Shown: positions 38,829 through 47,936, counted from the stretch's first letter. The stretch: 64,000 nucleotides of DNA from Lachnospiraceae bacterium (GCA_015057585.1 SVEF01000004.1:1-64000), one strand, 5' to 3'. The notes: generated from the sequence alone by a model not told the origin. Translations and numbers: made by a program.

Positions 38829-39590
38829 TTAGGCTTCCTCTTCCCCAAAGCACTGAGAAATGAATACCATTGTCAGCATACAGAATACATATGACTGGAT
38901 GGCACCGGAAAACACGTCAAAGTATGCGTGCAGGGCACCAAATACCGGCCAGATGAAAAACTGCAGCAGTTTTGGAAGCAGCCCGTACAACAGACCCATC
39001 ATTACGGTACCGGATAAAATGTTACCGAATAAACGCAATGACATAGACATCGGTGTTGCGATTTCACCGATAATGTTAATCGGTGTCAACAACACTGGCT
39101 GGAACAACTTTGTGATATGGCCTGCCTTTTCATATTTTAATCCGTTGTAATGAATCATCACAAACGTAATTAATGCAAGTCCCAAAGTTACACCATAATC
39201 TGCCGTAGGTGGTCTAAGACCGAACAGACCCGAAAGATTTGCCACGATCAAAAAGCCGAATAATGTTCCGATATAATTAGAGAACTTCCATCCGTGTTTT
39301 TCGCCCATGTTGTTTCTTGTCAGGCCGTCCACCAGCTCAACCAGGTATTCAATGATATTTAGGAACATTCCCGGCACTTCGTTCGGATCTGCCTTGCGGA
39401 TTGCACGATTTGCAAAGATTGCAAGTATCGTCAGCGTCAGCACTACAAGGAGCAGACTGACATGCGTGTTTGTAATCCATAGTTCCTGTCCAAACAGTTC
39501 ATATTTAAACAGACCGTCTACGCCGAATGTAATCTCATCGCCGCCTGCGGCTGCCAAAATGCCTGTTCGTAAGACACTTCCTGGTCCCAC
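38829..39590 (-). CDS. atpB: ATP synthase a subunit
   Basis: The 253-residue membrane protein starts at GTG 39590 behind AAGGAAGGTGAGAAA. It has the key arginine helix in MSLRLFGNILSGTVMM, which transfers the ion at the c ring, and several further membrane helices. Its sequence is standard in length. Confidence 0.95.
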   Translation of the reverse strand: MGPGSVLRTGILAAAGGDEITFGVDGLFKYELFGQELWITNTHVSLLLVVLTLTILAIFANRAIRKADPNEVPGMFLNIIEYLVELVDGLTRNNMGEKHGWKFSNYIGTLFGFLIVANLSGLFGLRPPTADYGVTLGLALITFVMIHYNGLKYEKAGHITKLFQPVLLTPINIIGEIATPMSMSLRLFGNILSGTVMMGLLYGLLPKLLQFFIWPVFGALHAYFDVFSGAIQSYVFCMLTMVFISQCFGEEEA

Positions 39591-39594
39591 TTTC

Positions 39595-40005
39595 TCACCT
39601 TCCTTTGATTATAAATTTTAAAAATACTTTATGGGTTAACGGCTGTACATACGCCGAAAACTTCAAACTCAAAATCCCGAGGAATACCCCGGCTACCGAT
39701 AAATACTCCGGCAATAACGCGGCAACTGCCAAAGCGATTGCCATAAACAACATCCGGAGTACAGAACTTAATTTCACCTTTTTCTTTGCCGTATCCTCAT
39801 CATACAAAAGTGCCCGTTCCATCGAACTGTGCATATGACCCACCAGACCGATAGCGACCGCACCGCCAAGTAAAAGCCCCAAGGTATAAGCAAGTTTATT
39901 TGGGAACAGTAAGTTCCCCAGCATAAAAACGAGCACAAACAGGATAATTCCTGTCCATAATTCTTTTCTCGTCTGTCTCCCTGTCAGATAATTGTCTTCC
40001 TGCAT
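39595..40005 (-). CDS. atpI: ATP synthase subunit I-like membrane protein
   Basis: The 136-residue protein has four probable membrane helices (ELWTGIILFVLVFMLGNLLF and following) and is placed just before atpB. Subunit I proteins of this kind help c-ring assembly or magnesium supply. The function is inferred from location and hydrophobic pattern. Confidence 0.8.
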   Translation of the reverse strand: MQEDNYLTGRQTRKELWTGIILFVLVFMLGNLLFPNKLAYTLGLLLGGAVAIGLVGHMHSSMERALLYDEDTAKKKVKLSSVLRMLFMAIALAVAALLPEYLSVAGVFLGILSLKFSAYVQPLTHKVFLKFIIKGR

Positions 40006-40023
40006 TTTATATCCACTCCAATA

Positions 40024-40359
40024 TCAGACCTTCGTTTCGTTATTTTTTACTTCCCGTTCCAACGCTTCCCTGCGTTCTCTCTTCTCGCGGTTTCTCTCAC
40101 CCGCCTTTTTCAAATTTTCAATATAGGCAAGTTCCTCGTCTTCCTTTTTCTTATCCTTCGCATAAAAACTCTTCGTCAGAAGATATACATTCCGGATGGA
40201 TGCGGCAATGCCCAGAAATAAGAACACCGGCACAAAATAAACTGTATCGCATTTCTCGTTCAGGAAATTTCCGAGGAACAGGCAAAGAAAAATCGGAACC
40301 AGCATGGAAATGCTGATTTGGGACACCATCATCAGACCTTTTACAATCCCCTTGTTCAT
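40024..40359 (-). CDS. atpZ: AtpZ-like small membrane protein
   Basis: The 111-residue protein has two membrane helices (ISMLVPIFLCLFLGNFL, FVPVFLFLGIAASIRNVYLL) and a highly charged, KREK-rich C-terminus. AtpZ-type proteins head many atp operons and are thought to aid magnesium import or assembly. It is the first gene of the operon here, divergent from trkA. Confidence 0.75.
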   Translation of the reverse strand: MNKGIVKGLMMVSQISISMLVPIFLCLFLGNFLNEKCDTVYFVPVFLFLGIAASIRNVYLLTKSFYAKDKKKEDEELAYIENLKKAGERNREKRERREALEREVKNNETKV

Positions 40360-40474
40360 TCTTTACCACCTTCTTCCCCCATTATTTTAATATTATCACA
40401 TTTTTTCTGCGAATGATAGAAGTATTTTCAATTTTCCGCAAAATATATTTACTTTTTCTTAGACATCTTTCCTA

Positions 40475-40503
40475 GTGACAGTTTTTCTCATTCGTGGTAA
40501 AAT
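40475..40503 (+). promoter_or_regulatory. Candidate trkA promoter
   Basis: GTGACA (40475-40480), 17 bases and TAAAAT (40498-40503) lie about 40 bases before the trkA start. Both boxes deviate from consensus, so the call is tentative. Confidence 0.4.
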
Positions 40504-40541
40504 AATTGTATCTATAATTTTTTCCGAAAGGGTAAAAAACT

Positions 40542-41906
40542 ATGAAGATTATTATTGTGGGCTGCGGCAAGGTAGGTTATGCACTTTCCCAGCAGTTATA
40601 TGAAGAAGGTCATGAAATTACATTAATAGATAAAAACGCAGAGCGCTTACAGCCTGCCATTGACAATTTGGATATTCAGGTTTTGGTCGGAAACGGGACA
40701 AGCTTTCTTGCCCAGCAGGAGGCCGGCATTGAATCGGCAGATATTTTAATTGCCGTTACCAGCGAAGACGAGGTAAACATTTTAAGCTGTCTGATTGCAA
40801 AAAAAGCAGGAAACTGCCGCACGATTGCACGTGTACGCAATCCGGAATACTTTCCGGAAATCGAATATATCAAATCCTGCACCGGCATTTCTTTAATTAT
40901 CAATCCGGAATATGCCACCGCACAGGAAATTGCGCGTCTCATCCAGGTACCGGATGCTATGGAGATTGACTCCTTCGCCAAAGGACGTGTTGACCTTTTG
41001 CGCGTTGCCATTTCCGAGGATTCTCCGTTACACGAAATGCGCGTTATGGACTTTTCCCGGAAATTCAATCACGAAATCCTGATTTGTATTCTGGAACATG
41101 ACCATGAAGTCATTATCCCAAACGGTAACAGTATCCTGCATGCCGGAGATACCATCTCCGTCATTATGCCACGCCGGAAGATTCCCTCTTTCTATCGCGA
41201 GAGTAAGCTGGCTACCATCGGCGAAGTCAACAATGTCATGATTGCCGGCGGCGGCACCATGGCTTATTATCTGGCACAGATTTTAGAAAAATCCAATGTA
41301 CAGGTAAAAATTGTAGAAAAGGACCGCGAACGTGCACGCACGTTAAGTCTTGCTCTTCCAAAGGCGATGATTGTAAATGCCGATGCCACAGTACATGAGG
41401 ATTTGCTTGAGGAAGGTCTTACCAAGATGGATGCCTTTGTCGCATTGACCACGGTAGATGAAACAAATATCTTCCTCTCCCTTTATGCAAACAAAATGGC
41501 TCCGGTCTGCAAAAGAATTACCAAAATCAGCAAAATGGCACACGATGACATCATCGACGAACTCCCGATTGGAAGCACTATCTCCGCGCGGAATACCACG
41601 ACGGAGTATATTTTACAGTATGTCCGTTCCTTAAATGATTCCTACGGAAGTAAGGTAGAGGCACTCTACCGCCTGATGGACAACCGGGTAGAAGCTATCG
41701 AGTTTCATGTCACAGAGCACAATGCCGTTGTCGGCATCCCGCTCCTTAACCTTTCTTTGAAAAAGAACCTTTTAATCTGCGGTATCGTCCGCGGCAGAAA
41801 AATCATTACGCCTTCCGGCCGTGACACGATTGAACTCGGTGACACCGTCATTGTCGTAACGACCAATAAAGGACTGGATGACATCACAGATATTTTAAGT
41901 GAGTAA
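40542..41906 (+). CDS. trkA: TrkA potassium-uptake regulatory subunit
   Basis: The 454-residue cytoplasmic protein has two RCK_N domains with nucleotide-binding loops (IIIVGCGKVGYALSQQL, VMIAGGGTMAYYLAQIL) and two TrkA_C domains (HEMRVMDFSRKFNHEIL, VVGIPLLNLSLKKNLLI). It binds NAD(H) or ATP/ADP and gates TrkH. The start has GAAAGGG upstream. Confidence 0.95.
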   Translation: MKIIIVGCGKVGYALSQQLYEEGHEITLIDKNAERLQPAIDNLDIQVLVGNGTSFLAQQEAGIESADILIAVTSEDEVNILSCLIAKKAGNCRTIARVRNPEYFPEIEYIKSCTGISLIINPEYATAQEIARLIQVPDAMEIDSFAKGRVDLLRVAISEDSPLHEMRVMDFSRKFNHEILICILEHDHEVIIPNGNSILHAGDTISVIMPRRKIPSFYRESKLATIGEVNNVMIAGGGTMAYYLAQILEKSNVQVKIVEKDRERARTLSLALPKAMIVNADATVHEDLLEEGLTKMDAFVALTTVDETNIFLSLYANKMAPVCKRITKISKMAHDDIIDELPIGSTISARNTTTEYILQYVRSLNDSYGSKVEALYRLMDNRVEAIEFHVTEHNAVVGIPLLNLSLKKNLLICGIVRGRKIITPSGRDTIELGDTVIVVTTNKGLDDITDILSE

Positions 41907-41931
41907 ATTTCTTTTCAGAAAGGCGAAACCT

Positions 41932-43371
41932 ATGAATTATCGTATTATTGCAAAAATACTCGGCTGGGTCTTCAGTCTGCAAGGCATCTTTATGCTGCCC
42001 CCTTGCCTGGTCGGAATCCTTTACAAAGAATATTTTGATGCAGCAGTGTATCTTGTCATTTCTCTGGCATGTTCGCTGGTCGGATATTTACTGCGCCGCA
42101 TCAAAACAAAAAGTACCACCTTCTATGCAAAAGAGGGATTTGTTGCCGTTGCACTCAGTTGGATTCTGCTTAGTATGACCGGTGCAATTCCGTTTGTCTT
42201 AAACGGCGATATTCCTTCTTATACAGATGCTTTGTTTGAAATCATCTCCGGTTATACCACAACCGGTTCCAGCATATTGACCAATGTAGAGGGACTGTCC
42301 CACAGCAATCTTTTTTTCCGTAGTTTCAGTCACTGGATTGGCGGTATGGGTGTGCTTGTGTTCATTCTTGCCATCCTGCCGATGACCGGAGGGTCTACGA
42401 TGAATCTGTTAAAAGCAGAGTCTCCGGGACCAAGCGTCAGCAAACTGGTACCAAAGATGCAGCAGACGGCATTTATTTTGTATGCCATCTACTTCGTTAT
42501 GACACTGATTGAAATCGTATTATTGCTGCTTGGCGGTATGCCTTTGTTTGACTCCCTGTGCCATGCGTTCGGCACGGCAGGTACCGGTGGTTTCGGTATT
42601 AAAAACGACAGTATTGCCGGTTATTCCCCGTACTTGCAGATTGTCATTACAGTTTTCATGTTTTTATTCGGTGTTAACTTTACTTTTTATTATTACATTT
42701 TAATCCGGAAAATCCGCGATGCCTTCAAAATGGAAGAGGTCCGCTGGTATTTCGGAATCTATTGGCTCGTTGTCGGTCTGCTGATGATAAATTTGATTTC
42801 CAACGGCTACGCTGCAGGAGAAAGTTTATTGCACGTTACCTTCCAGGTGGCATCCATTATGACAACTACCGGTTACGCCACGACAGATTTTAACCTCTGG
42901 CCGGAGTTTTCCAGAGGACTCATGGTATGCCTGATGTTTATCGGTGCCTGTGCAGGTTCCACCGGCGGCGGACTCAAGGTATCGCGTATCATGCTGTGGT
43001 TAAAGCAGGTTCGAAAGGAACTGACCCAGCAGATTCATCCGCGCCGTGTCCATGTCATCAAGATGGACGGCAAAGAAGTTCCGCATACGCAGACGCATTC
43101 CTGTAATGTTCTTTTGATGACTTATATCATTATTTTTATTGTATCCTTCCTTTTGATTTCCTTGGACGGATTTGATACAACGACAAACTTTACGGCAATT
43201 GCCGCTACACTAAATAACATCGGTCCCGGTCTTAACATGGTCGGTGCCACCGGAAACTTCTCTGCGTTTTCCGACTTTTCCAAGTATATTCTGATGTTTG
43301 ATATGCTGGCGGGCCGACTGGAAGTTTTCCCAATGCTTTTGTTGTTCTATCCTTCCACCTGGAAAAAATAG
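41932..43371 (+). CDS. trkH: TrkH potassium-uptake channel subunit
   Basis: About 479 residues from ATG 41932 behind AGAAAGGCG; a GTG at 41899 overlapping trkA is less likely. Ten or so membrane helices and the four pore-loop glycines (GYTTTGSSIL, GTAGTGGFG, MTTTGYATTDF, NNIGPGLNMVG) define the TrkH/KtrB fold. Confidence 0.95.
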   Translation: MNYRIIAKILGWVFSLQGIFMLPPCLVGILYKEYFDAAVYLVISLACSLVGYLLRRIKTKSTTFYAKEGFVAVALSWILLSMTGAIPFVLNGDIPSYTDALFEIISGYTTTGSSILTNVEGLSHSNLFFRSFSHWIGGMGVLVFILAILPMTGGSTMNLLKAESPGPSVSKLVPKMQQTAFILYAIYFVMTLIEIVLLLLGGMPLFDSLCHAFGTAGTGGFGIKNDSIAGYSPYLQIVITVFMFLFGVNFTFYYYILIRKIRDAFKMEEVRWYFGIYWLVVGLLMINLISNGYAAGESLLHVTFQVASIMTTTGYATTDFNLWPEFSRGLMVCLMFIGACAGSTGGGLKVSRIMLWLKQVRKELTQQIHPRRVHVIKMDGKEVPHTQTHSCNVLLMTYIIIFIVSFLLISLDGFDTTTNFTAIAATLNNIGPGLNMVGATGNFSAFSDFSKYILMFDMLAGRLEVFPMLLLFYPSTWKK

Positions 43372-43401
43372 ATAAAATATTGACAGAAAGGATGCACACC
43401 T

Positions 43402-43878
43402 ATGGACTTCACCTATAATTTGTACCGCGAACGCTTTATTCCGAAGGAAAAGAAATCATTAAAGAATGACCTGCTTTTGTACGCTGATGATGACATTATC
43501 ATCACCTCCTGGAACAGTTTCCGCCCGCGTCCGGACCTTGCCTCCGGTCTTTCGGTCTACTACCGGAAGCTCGGCTACAAAATCAGCCGTTTTTACGGCG
43601 AAGACGGTTCCTTTACCCGCTGGTACTGCGACATTATTTGTGAATCTGTAGACGGGAACGATATTACCTTTTCTGACCTATTGATTGATGTGATTATCGA
43701 AGCGGACGGCTCCGTGCACGTCGTTGATTTAGACGAGGCTGCCGAAGCCTATGAGCAGGGACTGATTACTAAAGAACAGCTGCTGTTTGCCATGCGGACG
43801 GCGGATACCTTGCTGCGTGATATCCGTCATGGACGGTTTGATGCACTGACGGAGTGTTTGAAGCCGTATATGGAATAA
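43402..43878 (+). CDS. DUF402-family protein (nucleoside di/triphosphate phosphatase-like)
   Basis: The 158-residue protein has RFYGEDGSFTRWYCDIICESV, FSDLLIDVIIEADGSVHVVDLDEAAEAYEQGLI and a terminal helix, matching the DUF402/Ntdp fold. Family members include nucleoside di/triphosphatases and FomD. It follows trkH by 30 bases and may be co-transcribed. Confidence 0.85.
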   Translation: MDFTYNLYRERFIPKEKKSLKNDLLLYADDDIIITSWNSFRPRPDLASGLSVYYRKLGYKISRFYGEDGSFTRWYCDIICESVDGNDITFSDLLIDVIIEADGSVHVVDLDEAAEAYEQGLITKEQLLFAMRTADTLLRDIRHGRFDALTECLKPYME

Positions 43879-43915
43879 GATTTTACTCTTGAAAATTCTG
43901 CGCCAGTTTTGTTAT

Positions 43916-43970
43916 GTAAAAAATCTCCTTTTCTTTTTAAAATATCCAAAAAAAGAAAGGGAGATTTTAC
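43916..43970. promoter_or_regulatory. Long hairpin covering the ribosome site of the peptide gene
   Basis: The left arm (about 43916-43938) and right arm (about 43948-43970) pair over about 20 bases with one small bulge. The right arm includes the only ribosome site (GGGAGA) and ends 2 bases before the ATG at 43973, so translation of the peptide should be hidden. On the other strand the structure ends in a TTTTTT run and can serve as terminator for the leftward regulator transcript. It may thus serve both genes. Confidence 0.65.
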
Positions 43971-43972
43971 TT

Positions 43973-44116
43973 ATGAAAAAATTTATCAGTTCTATCCTGT
44001 GCGCAATTATGCTCACACTGGCAATCGTCGGATTACCAAACACCGGAAACGGCTTTGAACCTGTTCCGGAAATCGGAACCCATGTGGATTGGGACAATAA
44101 TGTCATTAAAGATTAA
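43973..44116 (+). CDS. Secreted peptide precursor (putative signalling peptide)
   Basis: The 47-residue product has a Lys-Lys start, a hydrophobic core (FISSILCAIMLTLAIVGL) typical of a Sec signal peptide, and a short polar tail NGFEPVPEIGTHVDWDNN. No lipobox or LPXTG is seen. It converges on the HTH-TPR regulator gene, with stop codons overlapping, an arrangement used by RRNPP-type peptide-receptor pairs such as qss genes of Clostridium. Its mature peptide would probably be derived from the C-terminal 8-15 residues. The function is inferred from context and size. Confidence 0.65.
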   Translation: MKKFISSILCAIMLTLAIVGLPNTGNGFEPVPEIGTHVDWDNNVIKD

Positions 44117-45966
44117 TCCGTTGACATCCCGTACAGCCTTTCCCATTTGTCTTTCAAAAAGGCCCTTGCAGAAGGCTTTTCATAGATTCGACTCAGTGCC
44201 ACAGCCGCCTTTAAATAAGGGCGGCTGTCTTCTTTTGTATAGGCACCACTTTCCCACAATTGTTCCATGTTCCAACTTTTCCCATACACATTTAAACACA
44301 AAACATTTGTAATATCTAATTCTAATGCCAATTTTATCGATGCGTCTTCATACGCAATTGCCATTTCATACTCCTGCGTCTGGTCTAACAAATTGGCTAA
44401 ATTCGTCAACGCCAGTTCATAGCCTCTGACATAATGGCTCACACAAAACTGCTGCTGTTCATAGTAAGCCTTTAAAAGCTGCAACCAGGCAATCGTTTCC
44501 TTTGCTTTTCCTATTTGCTTACATCCATGAGACATTCCAATAATAATCATTGCCTCTGTTCTGGTAAATACCCAGTCCTTTAATTCACCCGGTTCTTTTT
44601 CCGGCACTGTAAAATGCAGGGCTTCCTTTTGCCTGTTCCAATGTGTCATATCGTCAATCTGCTTTAAATTGCGTTGTATTGTCGCCTCCTTATGCAGAAT
44701 AAACTGTGCTGCACATCGCTCATCTCCTGCTGTTTCCTTTAATTTTGCAAATAACGGCTCTGCTTCTTCATACCTGGCAAGTGCAGACAGCCTTCTGATT
44801 TCCGAAACAATTCCGTAGGTATCTGCCTGTCCCGCCTGAACAGAAAATACCGCCGCCCCTCCCGGCAAATGAAGCCTGTCCATCAGTACTCCCACGCGCC
44901 CTCGTTTACACGAGGACGTTCCCGTTTCAATTCGCGACATCGTAACCGGCTCACAAATCCCCTCTGCCAGTTCCTCCTGTGTCATACCAAGGCAACGTCT
45001 TCGTTTCCTTATGGTTTCAGGCAAGTAATAAACTTCCTCTCTGCCAAACAGCATATTACCAAACCAGTCGGGTTTTATATCATACGTCGTGTACAGCCAG
45101 CGCAATGCCTCCTCCAAATCCTTTAAGTATCCCGTCTCCTCCGTCCTGTCGGCCGTCTTTTCTTTTGTCACAAGATATCTTTGCCGATAGACACAAAGCT
45201 CCAACAAGAAGGAACTGACTGCCTCATTTTTCATTAAGTCCAGACATTTTTGATAGAGTGATTCCTGTTCTTCTTCCCTTCCTGCCTGCTCATATAAAAG
45301 CAGGGCATGGTATGCCACCATAGGATAAAACTTCGCCCTTTCCGCTGACTCCATCGTTTCCTCCATGTACTGTAGCATATCCTCATAGGCTAACAGAACT
45401 TCCTCCTTTTTCCCCTTTGCCCCCTGCACCTGATAAAAAAGGAGCCGGATTAACCACTCATATGTGCCTAACACTCTCGGACATTTTCCTTTAATATCAT
45501 ACTTTGCCCGTGTCATTTCCCAGGCATATCGCAAATCCTTTTCCAAATAATCCAGTGTTTCTTTGACTTTTTCTTCTCTTTCCTGATATAGTTTCCATCT
45601 TAAAATACAGTGTAACAGCATTAAAAACTGACTATGCAAAATACTTTTCTTATGCGTCAGCTTCTGATATTCTTTTGTAAGCGTTTCTACTTCGTCTATC
45701 TTCATTTCAAACACTGCCGTTAACAGTTTTTCCTTCACAGTCAGCCTCTCTGCTTCTTCCTTTTCCAGAAAATACAACATCTGGTCAGAGGCAAATCCAG
45801 CCCGTTGCAAAAGTGTTTCTGCAACAATCTTTTCACAGCCGCGCTCCCCGTTTTCTACATGTTCTATAAACCCTCGCGAACATATCCCCTCACAGAGCTC
45901 CGCCACACTAATATTCCGTTTCGTTCTTTGATATGCAAGCAATAATCCTATCTGATTGATATCCAT
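44113..45966 (-). CDS. Two-HTH, TPR-like regulator (RRNPP-like candidate)
   Basis: About 617 residues from ATG 45966 behind GGAGGAGAG; the frame begins 10 codons earlier. An N-terminal HTH (ISVAELCEGICSRGFIEHVENG) precedes long helical repeats, a second HTH (MTQEELAEGICEPVTMSRIET) at about residue 315-375 and further helical repeats with TPR spacing (TNLANLLDQTQEYEMAIAYEDASIKLALEL). Both HTHs share an EL-x-EGIC signature, so the gene likely arose by internal duplication. RRNPP receptors normally have one HTH. The partner would be the peptide gene directly downstream. Confidence 0.75.
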   Translation of the reverse strand: MDINQIGLLLAYQRTKRNISVAELCEGICSRGFIEHVENGERGCEKIVAETLLQRAGFASDQMLYFLEKEEAERLTVKEKLLTAVFEMKIDEVETLTKEYQKLTHKKSILHSQFLMLLHCILRWKLYQEREEKVKETLDYLEKDLRYAWEMTRAKYDIKGKCPRVLGTYEWLIRLLFYQVQGAKGKKEEVLLAYEDMLQYMEETMESAERAKFYPMVAYHALLLYEQAGREEEQESLYQKCLDLMKNEAVSSFLLELCVYRQRYLVTKEKTADRTEETGYLKDLEEALRWLYTTYDIKPDWFGNMLFGREEVYYLPETIRKRRRCLGMTQEELAEGICEPVTMSRIETGTSSCKRGRVGVLMDRLHLPGGAAVFSVQAGQADTYGIVSEIRRLSALARYEEAEPLFAKLKETAGDERCAAQFILHKEATIQRNLKQIDDMTHWNRQKEALHFTVPEKEPGELKDWVFTRTEAMIIIGMSHGCKQIGKAKETIAWLQLLKAYYEQQQFCVSHYVRGYELALTNLANLLDQTQEYEMAIAYEDASIKLALELDITNVLCLNVYGKSWNMEQLWESGAYTKEDSRPYLKAAVALSRIYEKPSARAFLKDKWERLYGMSTD

Positions 45967-46082
45967 ACCAACTCTCCTCCTACATGTAAAACACACTGCT
46001 TATCTGTATTTTACCCCTATATGCAGGAAAAGTCCATGAATACGTTGTAAGATCATTTAAAATGCAACATGTCAAAAATCAC

Positions 46083-46135
46083 AAAAAAGCCCTTAATAAT
46101 GCGACATATCATTTTGCATTATTAAAGGCTTTTGC
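46083..46135 (-). terminator. Terminator of the exported-protein gene pair
   Basis: AAAAGCCCTTAATAATGC (46085-46102) pairs with GCATTATTAAAGGCTTTT (46116-46133), with one mismatch. Leftward reading ends in a run of T after the stem. It ends the transcription of the gene that stops at 46181. Confidence 0.85.
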
Positions 46136-46180
46136 AACAGTCTCTTTGTTGGTTTTACTTAAGGTTTCACGGCATGGCAT

Positions 46181-46747
46181 TTATAGTAGCACATCAAGTT
46201 TGCTTACAGCATCTTTAGAATTTTTTATTAACATTGCGCTAGCTTCAATGTAATGTGCATCGTATTTTCCAGAACGAAAACGATGGACATAGCAAACAGA
46301 CCCTATGGAATAACTGCCATCCGTATTATATATTTTAGGTTCATTGAAAAATAATTCAACATCATTATCATAAATGAAATAATTGTAGCCAAATGCGTTC
46401 ATATGAACTTTTCCATCAGGGTAAAAGTATGCCTTTATGTACAGTCGAATAGCATACAAAGTAACCCGATATCCTTCGTCGTTTCTGTCATTTACATACA
46501 TTGTTTTATACATTTCTTTTATTTCATAATCATTTGTTGCTCGTGAATTTCTTGCTAAACCTTCAGACGTTGGTTCCGACCCATAAACGTACATAAAAGT
46601 ACTCATCTCTTGGTCGGTGAATTTTTCACTTTCGACAATTTCGATATAAACTTCATTTTCTGATAATTCATCCGCGCGAGCAACGCTTGGATTAGAGCAG
46701 AATAACACCCCCATAAATAACATAAATAAGAATACCATTTTTTTCAT
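46181..46747 (-). CDS. Secreted protein of unknown function
   Basis: About 188 residues from ATG 46747 behind TGGAGG. It starts with a signal peptide (MVFLFMLFMGVLFCSNP, cut probably after ARA) and then has acidic and aromatic residues (YRVTLYAIRLYIKAYFYPDGK). The family is not recognised. Gene neighbours are an exported lipoprotein and the two-HTH regulator. Confidence 0.7.
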   Translation of the reverse strand: MKKMVFLFMLFMGVLFCSNPSVARADELSENEVYIEIVESEKFTDQEMSTFMYVYGSEPTSEGLARNSRATNDYEIKEMYKTMYVNDRNDEGYRVTLYAIRLYIKAYFYPDGKVHMNAFGYNYFIYDNDVELFFNEPKIYNTDGSYSIGSVCYVHRFRSGKYDAHYIEASAMLIKNSKDAVSKLDVLL

Positions 46748-46817
46748 GTGTTTTTCCTCCATTTTGTCAAGGTCACATATTAACCGCAATATTACGTTTA
46801 GTCCGATATATTGAAAA

Positions 46818-47144
46818 TTATTCTTCAATGTAATAATCCCAAGAATCTCCATCCATAACCGGTTTCAATGTAGTATAATCTAATTCCGATAGCCAAGGAT
46901 TTGCTTCAATTACGGTAGCAATTTCGGATAACGTTATTTTATCTCCATTTGAAGATACAAAAGTGCATTCAACTACATTTTTTTCGCCTACGGTGGAAAT
47001 GTAATCATAATATAAAGAAGCCATCTTGATGATTTCAAGTTCTTCATCGGAATACTTCGTTGTAGGATTTTCCTGATTTTTTCCACAAGCTATAGTGAAA
47101 ACAAATATACAACATATTAAAAGCAAAACATATAATTTTTTCAT
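46818..47144 (-). CDS. Small lipoprotein of unknown function
   Basis: The 108-residue protein starts MKKLYVLLLICCIFVF and has a lipobox ending at TIACGK, so the cysteine at residue 20 is probably lipidated. The rest is acidic with aromatic positions and one WDYYIEE end. The gene directly precedes the secreted protein gene by 70 bases, so the two are likely one transcription unit. Confidence 0.75.
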   Translation of the reverse strand: MKKLYVLLLICCIFVFTIACGKNQENPTTKYSDEELEIIKMASLYYDYISTVGEKNVVECTFVSSNGDKITLSEIATVIEANPWLSELDYTTLKPVMDGDSWDYYIEE

Positions 47145-47292
47145 TGTTCTATTCCTTTCTTTTGCTTAAGCTTGCTTTCATTATAACCCTTCTTCTCCAG
47201 ATGCCCATAACAAAAGTGGCGCACTTTTTATGTATACTCACACTCACTTTCGTCAATACTTTCTCCATCAATACTTGCAAGGAGTCATCCCT

Positions 47293-47331
47293 ATGGCAGT
47301 TGATTTTAAAAACAGCGAAACGATGAAAAAT
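47293..47331 (+). pseudogene. Truncated rubrerythrin gene start
   Basis: The first 13 codons, MAVDFKNSETMKN, are identical in protein sequence to the start of the intact rubrerythrin gene at 49331; the DNA differs at only 4 of 39 positions. An AAGGAG ribosome site remains. Right after, the sequence turns into a transposase reading frame and no other part of rubrerythrin follows, so this is a remnant of a second copy. Confidence 0.8.
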
Positions 47332-47850
47332 CGGAAAGAATTACACCAGACGTTTTAAAGATGCCGACCTGTTTGAACAGATATTTTCCCATATCCTTAT
47401 GGAGTGTTATAAATTCAAACTGGTTGACCCAACGGAAGTGTTTGTAGATGCTACTCATGTGAAAGCCAGAACTAATGACAAGAAGATGCAAAAACAATCA
47501 AATGCAACACTTCTGACCCAGAAAGCAGATGGTTCCATAAAGGTGAGCATAAGAGTGTGTTTGCCTATGCAGTAGAAACAATCTGTGACAAACACGGATG
47601 GATTCTCAGATACACCGTAAATCCTGGCAACCTTCACGACAGTCGCACATTTAAAGGCCTGTATGACAGAATAAAAAACATAGGTATGAATACTCTTATC
47701 GTAAATTCCGGTTACAAGACATGTTTTGGAGAGCCCAGATGGAAATGAAAGTCGGGCTGACTTTTGCGTGCATGATTTTAAAGAAGTTAGCAGGTATCCT
47801 GCAAAGAAGGGAACAAAAGATAATGGCTATAGCATAGAAATAAGACTTGC
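47329..47850 (+). pseudogene. IS1182-like transposase remnant
   Basis: Across three frames one can read pieces of an IS1182-type DDE transposase: KNYTRRFKDADLFEQIFS, VDPTEVFVDATHVKARTND, YTVNPGNLHDSRTFKGLYDR, LIVNSGYKTC and at the end MEMKVGLTFACMILKKLA. Stop codons and frameshifts break the gene, and much of the central part is deleted. It is inserted in the truncated rubrerythrin gene. Confidence 0.8.
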
Positions 47851-47885
47851 CAAGTAAAATAAACCGTGGCTAGCCACGAACAGAG

Positions 47886-47921
47886 AAAAATAACGCGTGG
47901 AATGCGAATTCCACGCGTTAC
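47886..47921 (-). terminator. Terminator of the leftward membrane-protein gene
   Basis: A perfect 13-base-pair stem TAACGCGTGGAAT (47891-47903) and ATTCCACGCGTTA (47908-47920) with a GCGA loop. Leftward reading continues into TTTTTC. It ends transcription of the gene that stops at 47979. Confidence 0.8.
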
Positions 47922-47936
47922 TTTGTCTACAATCTG

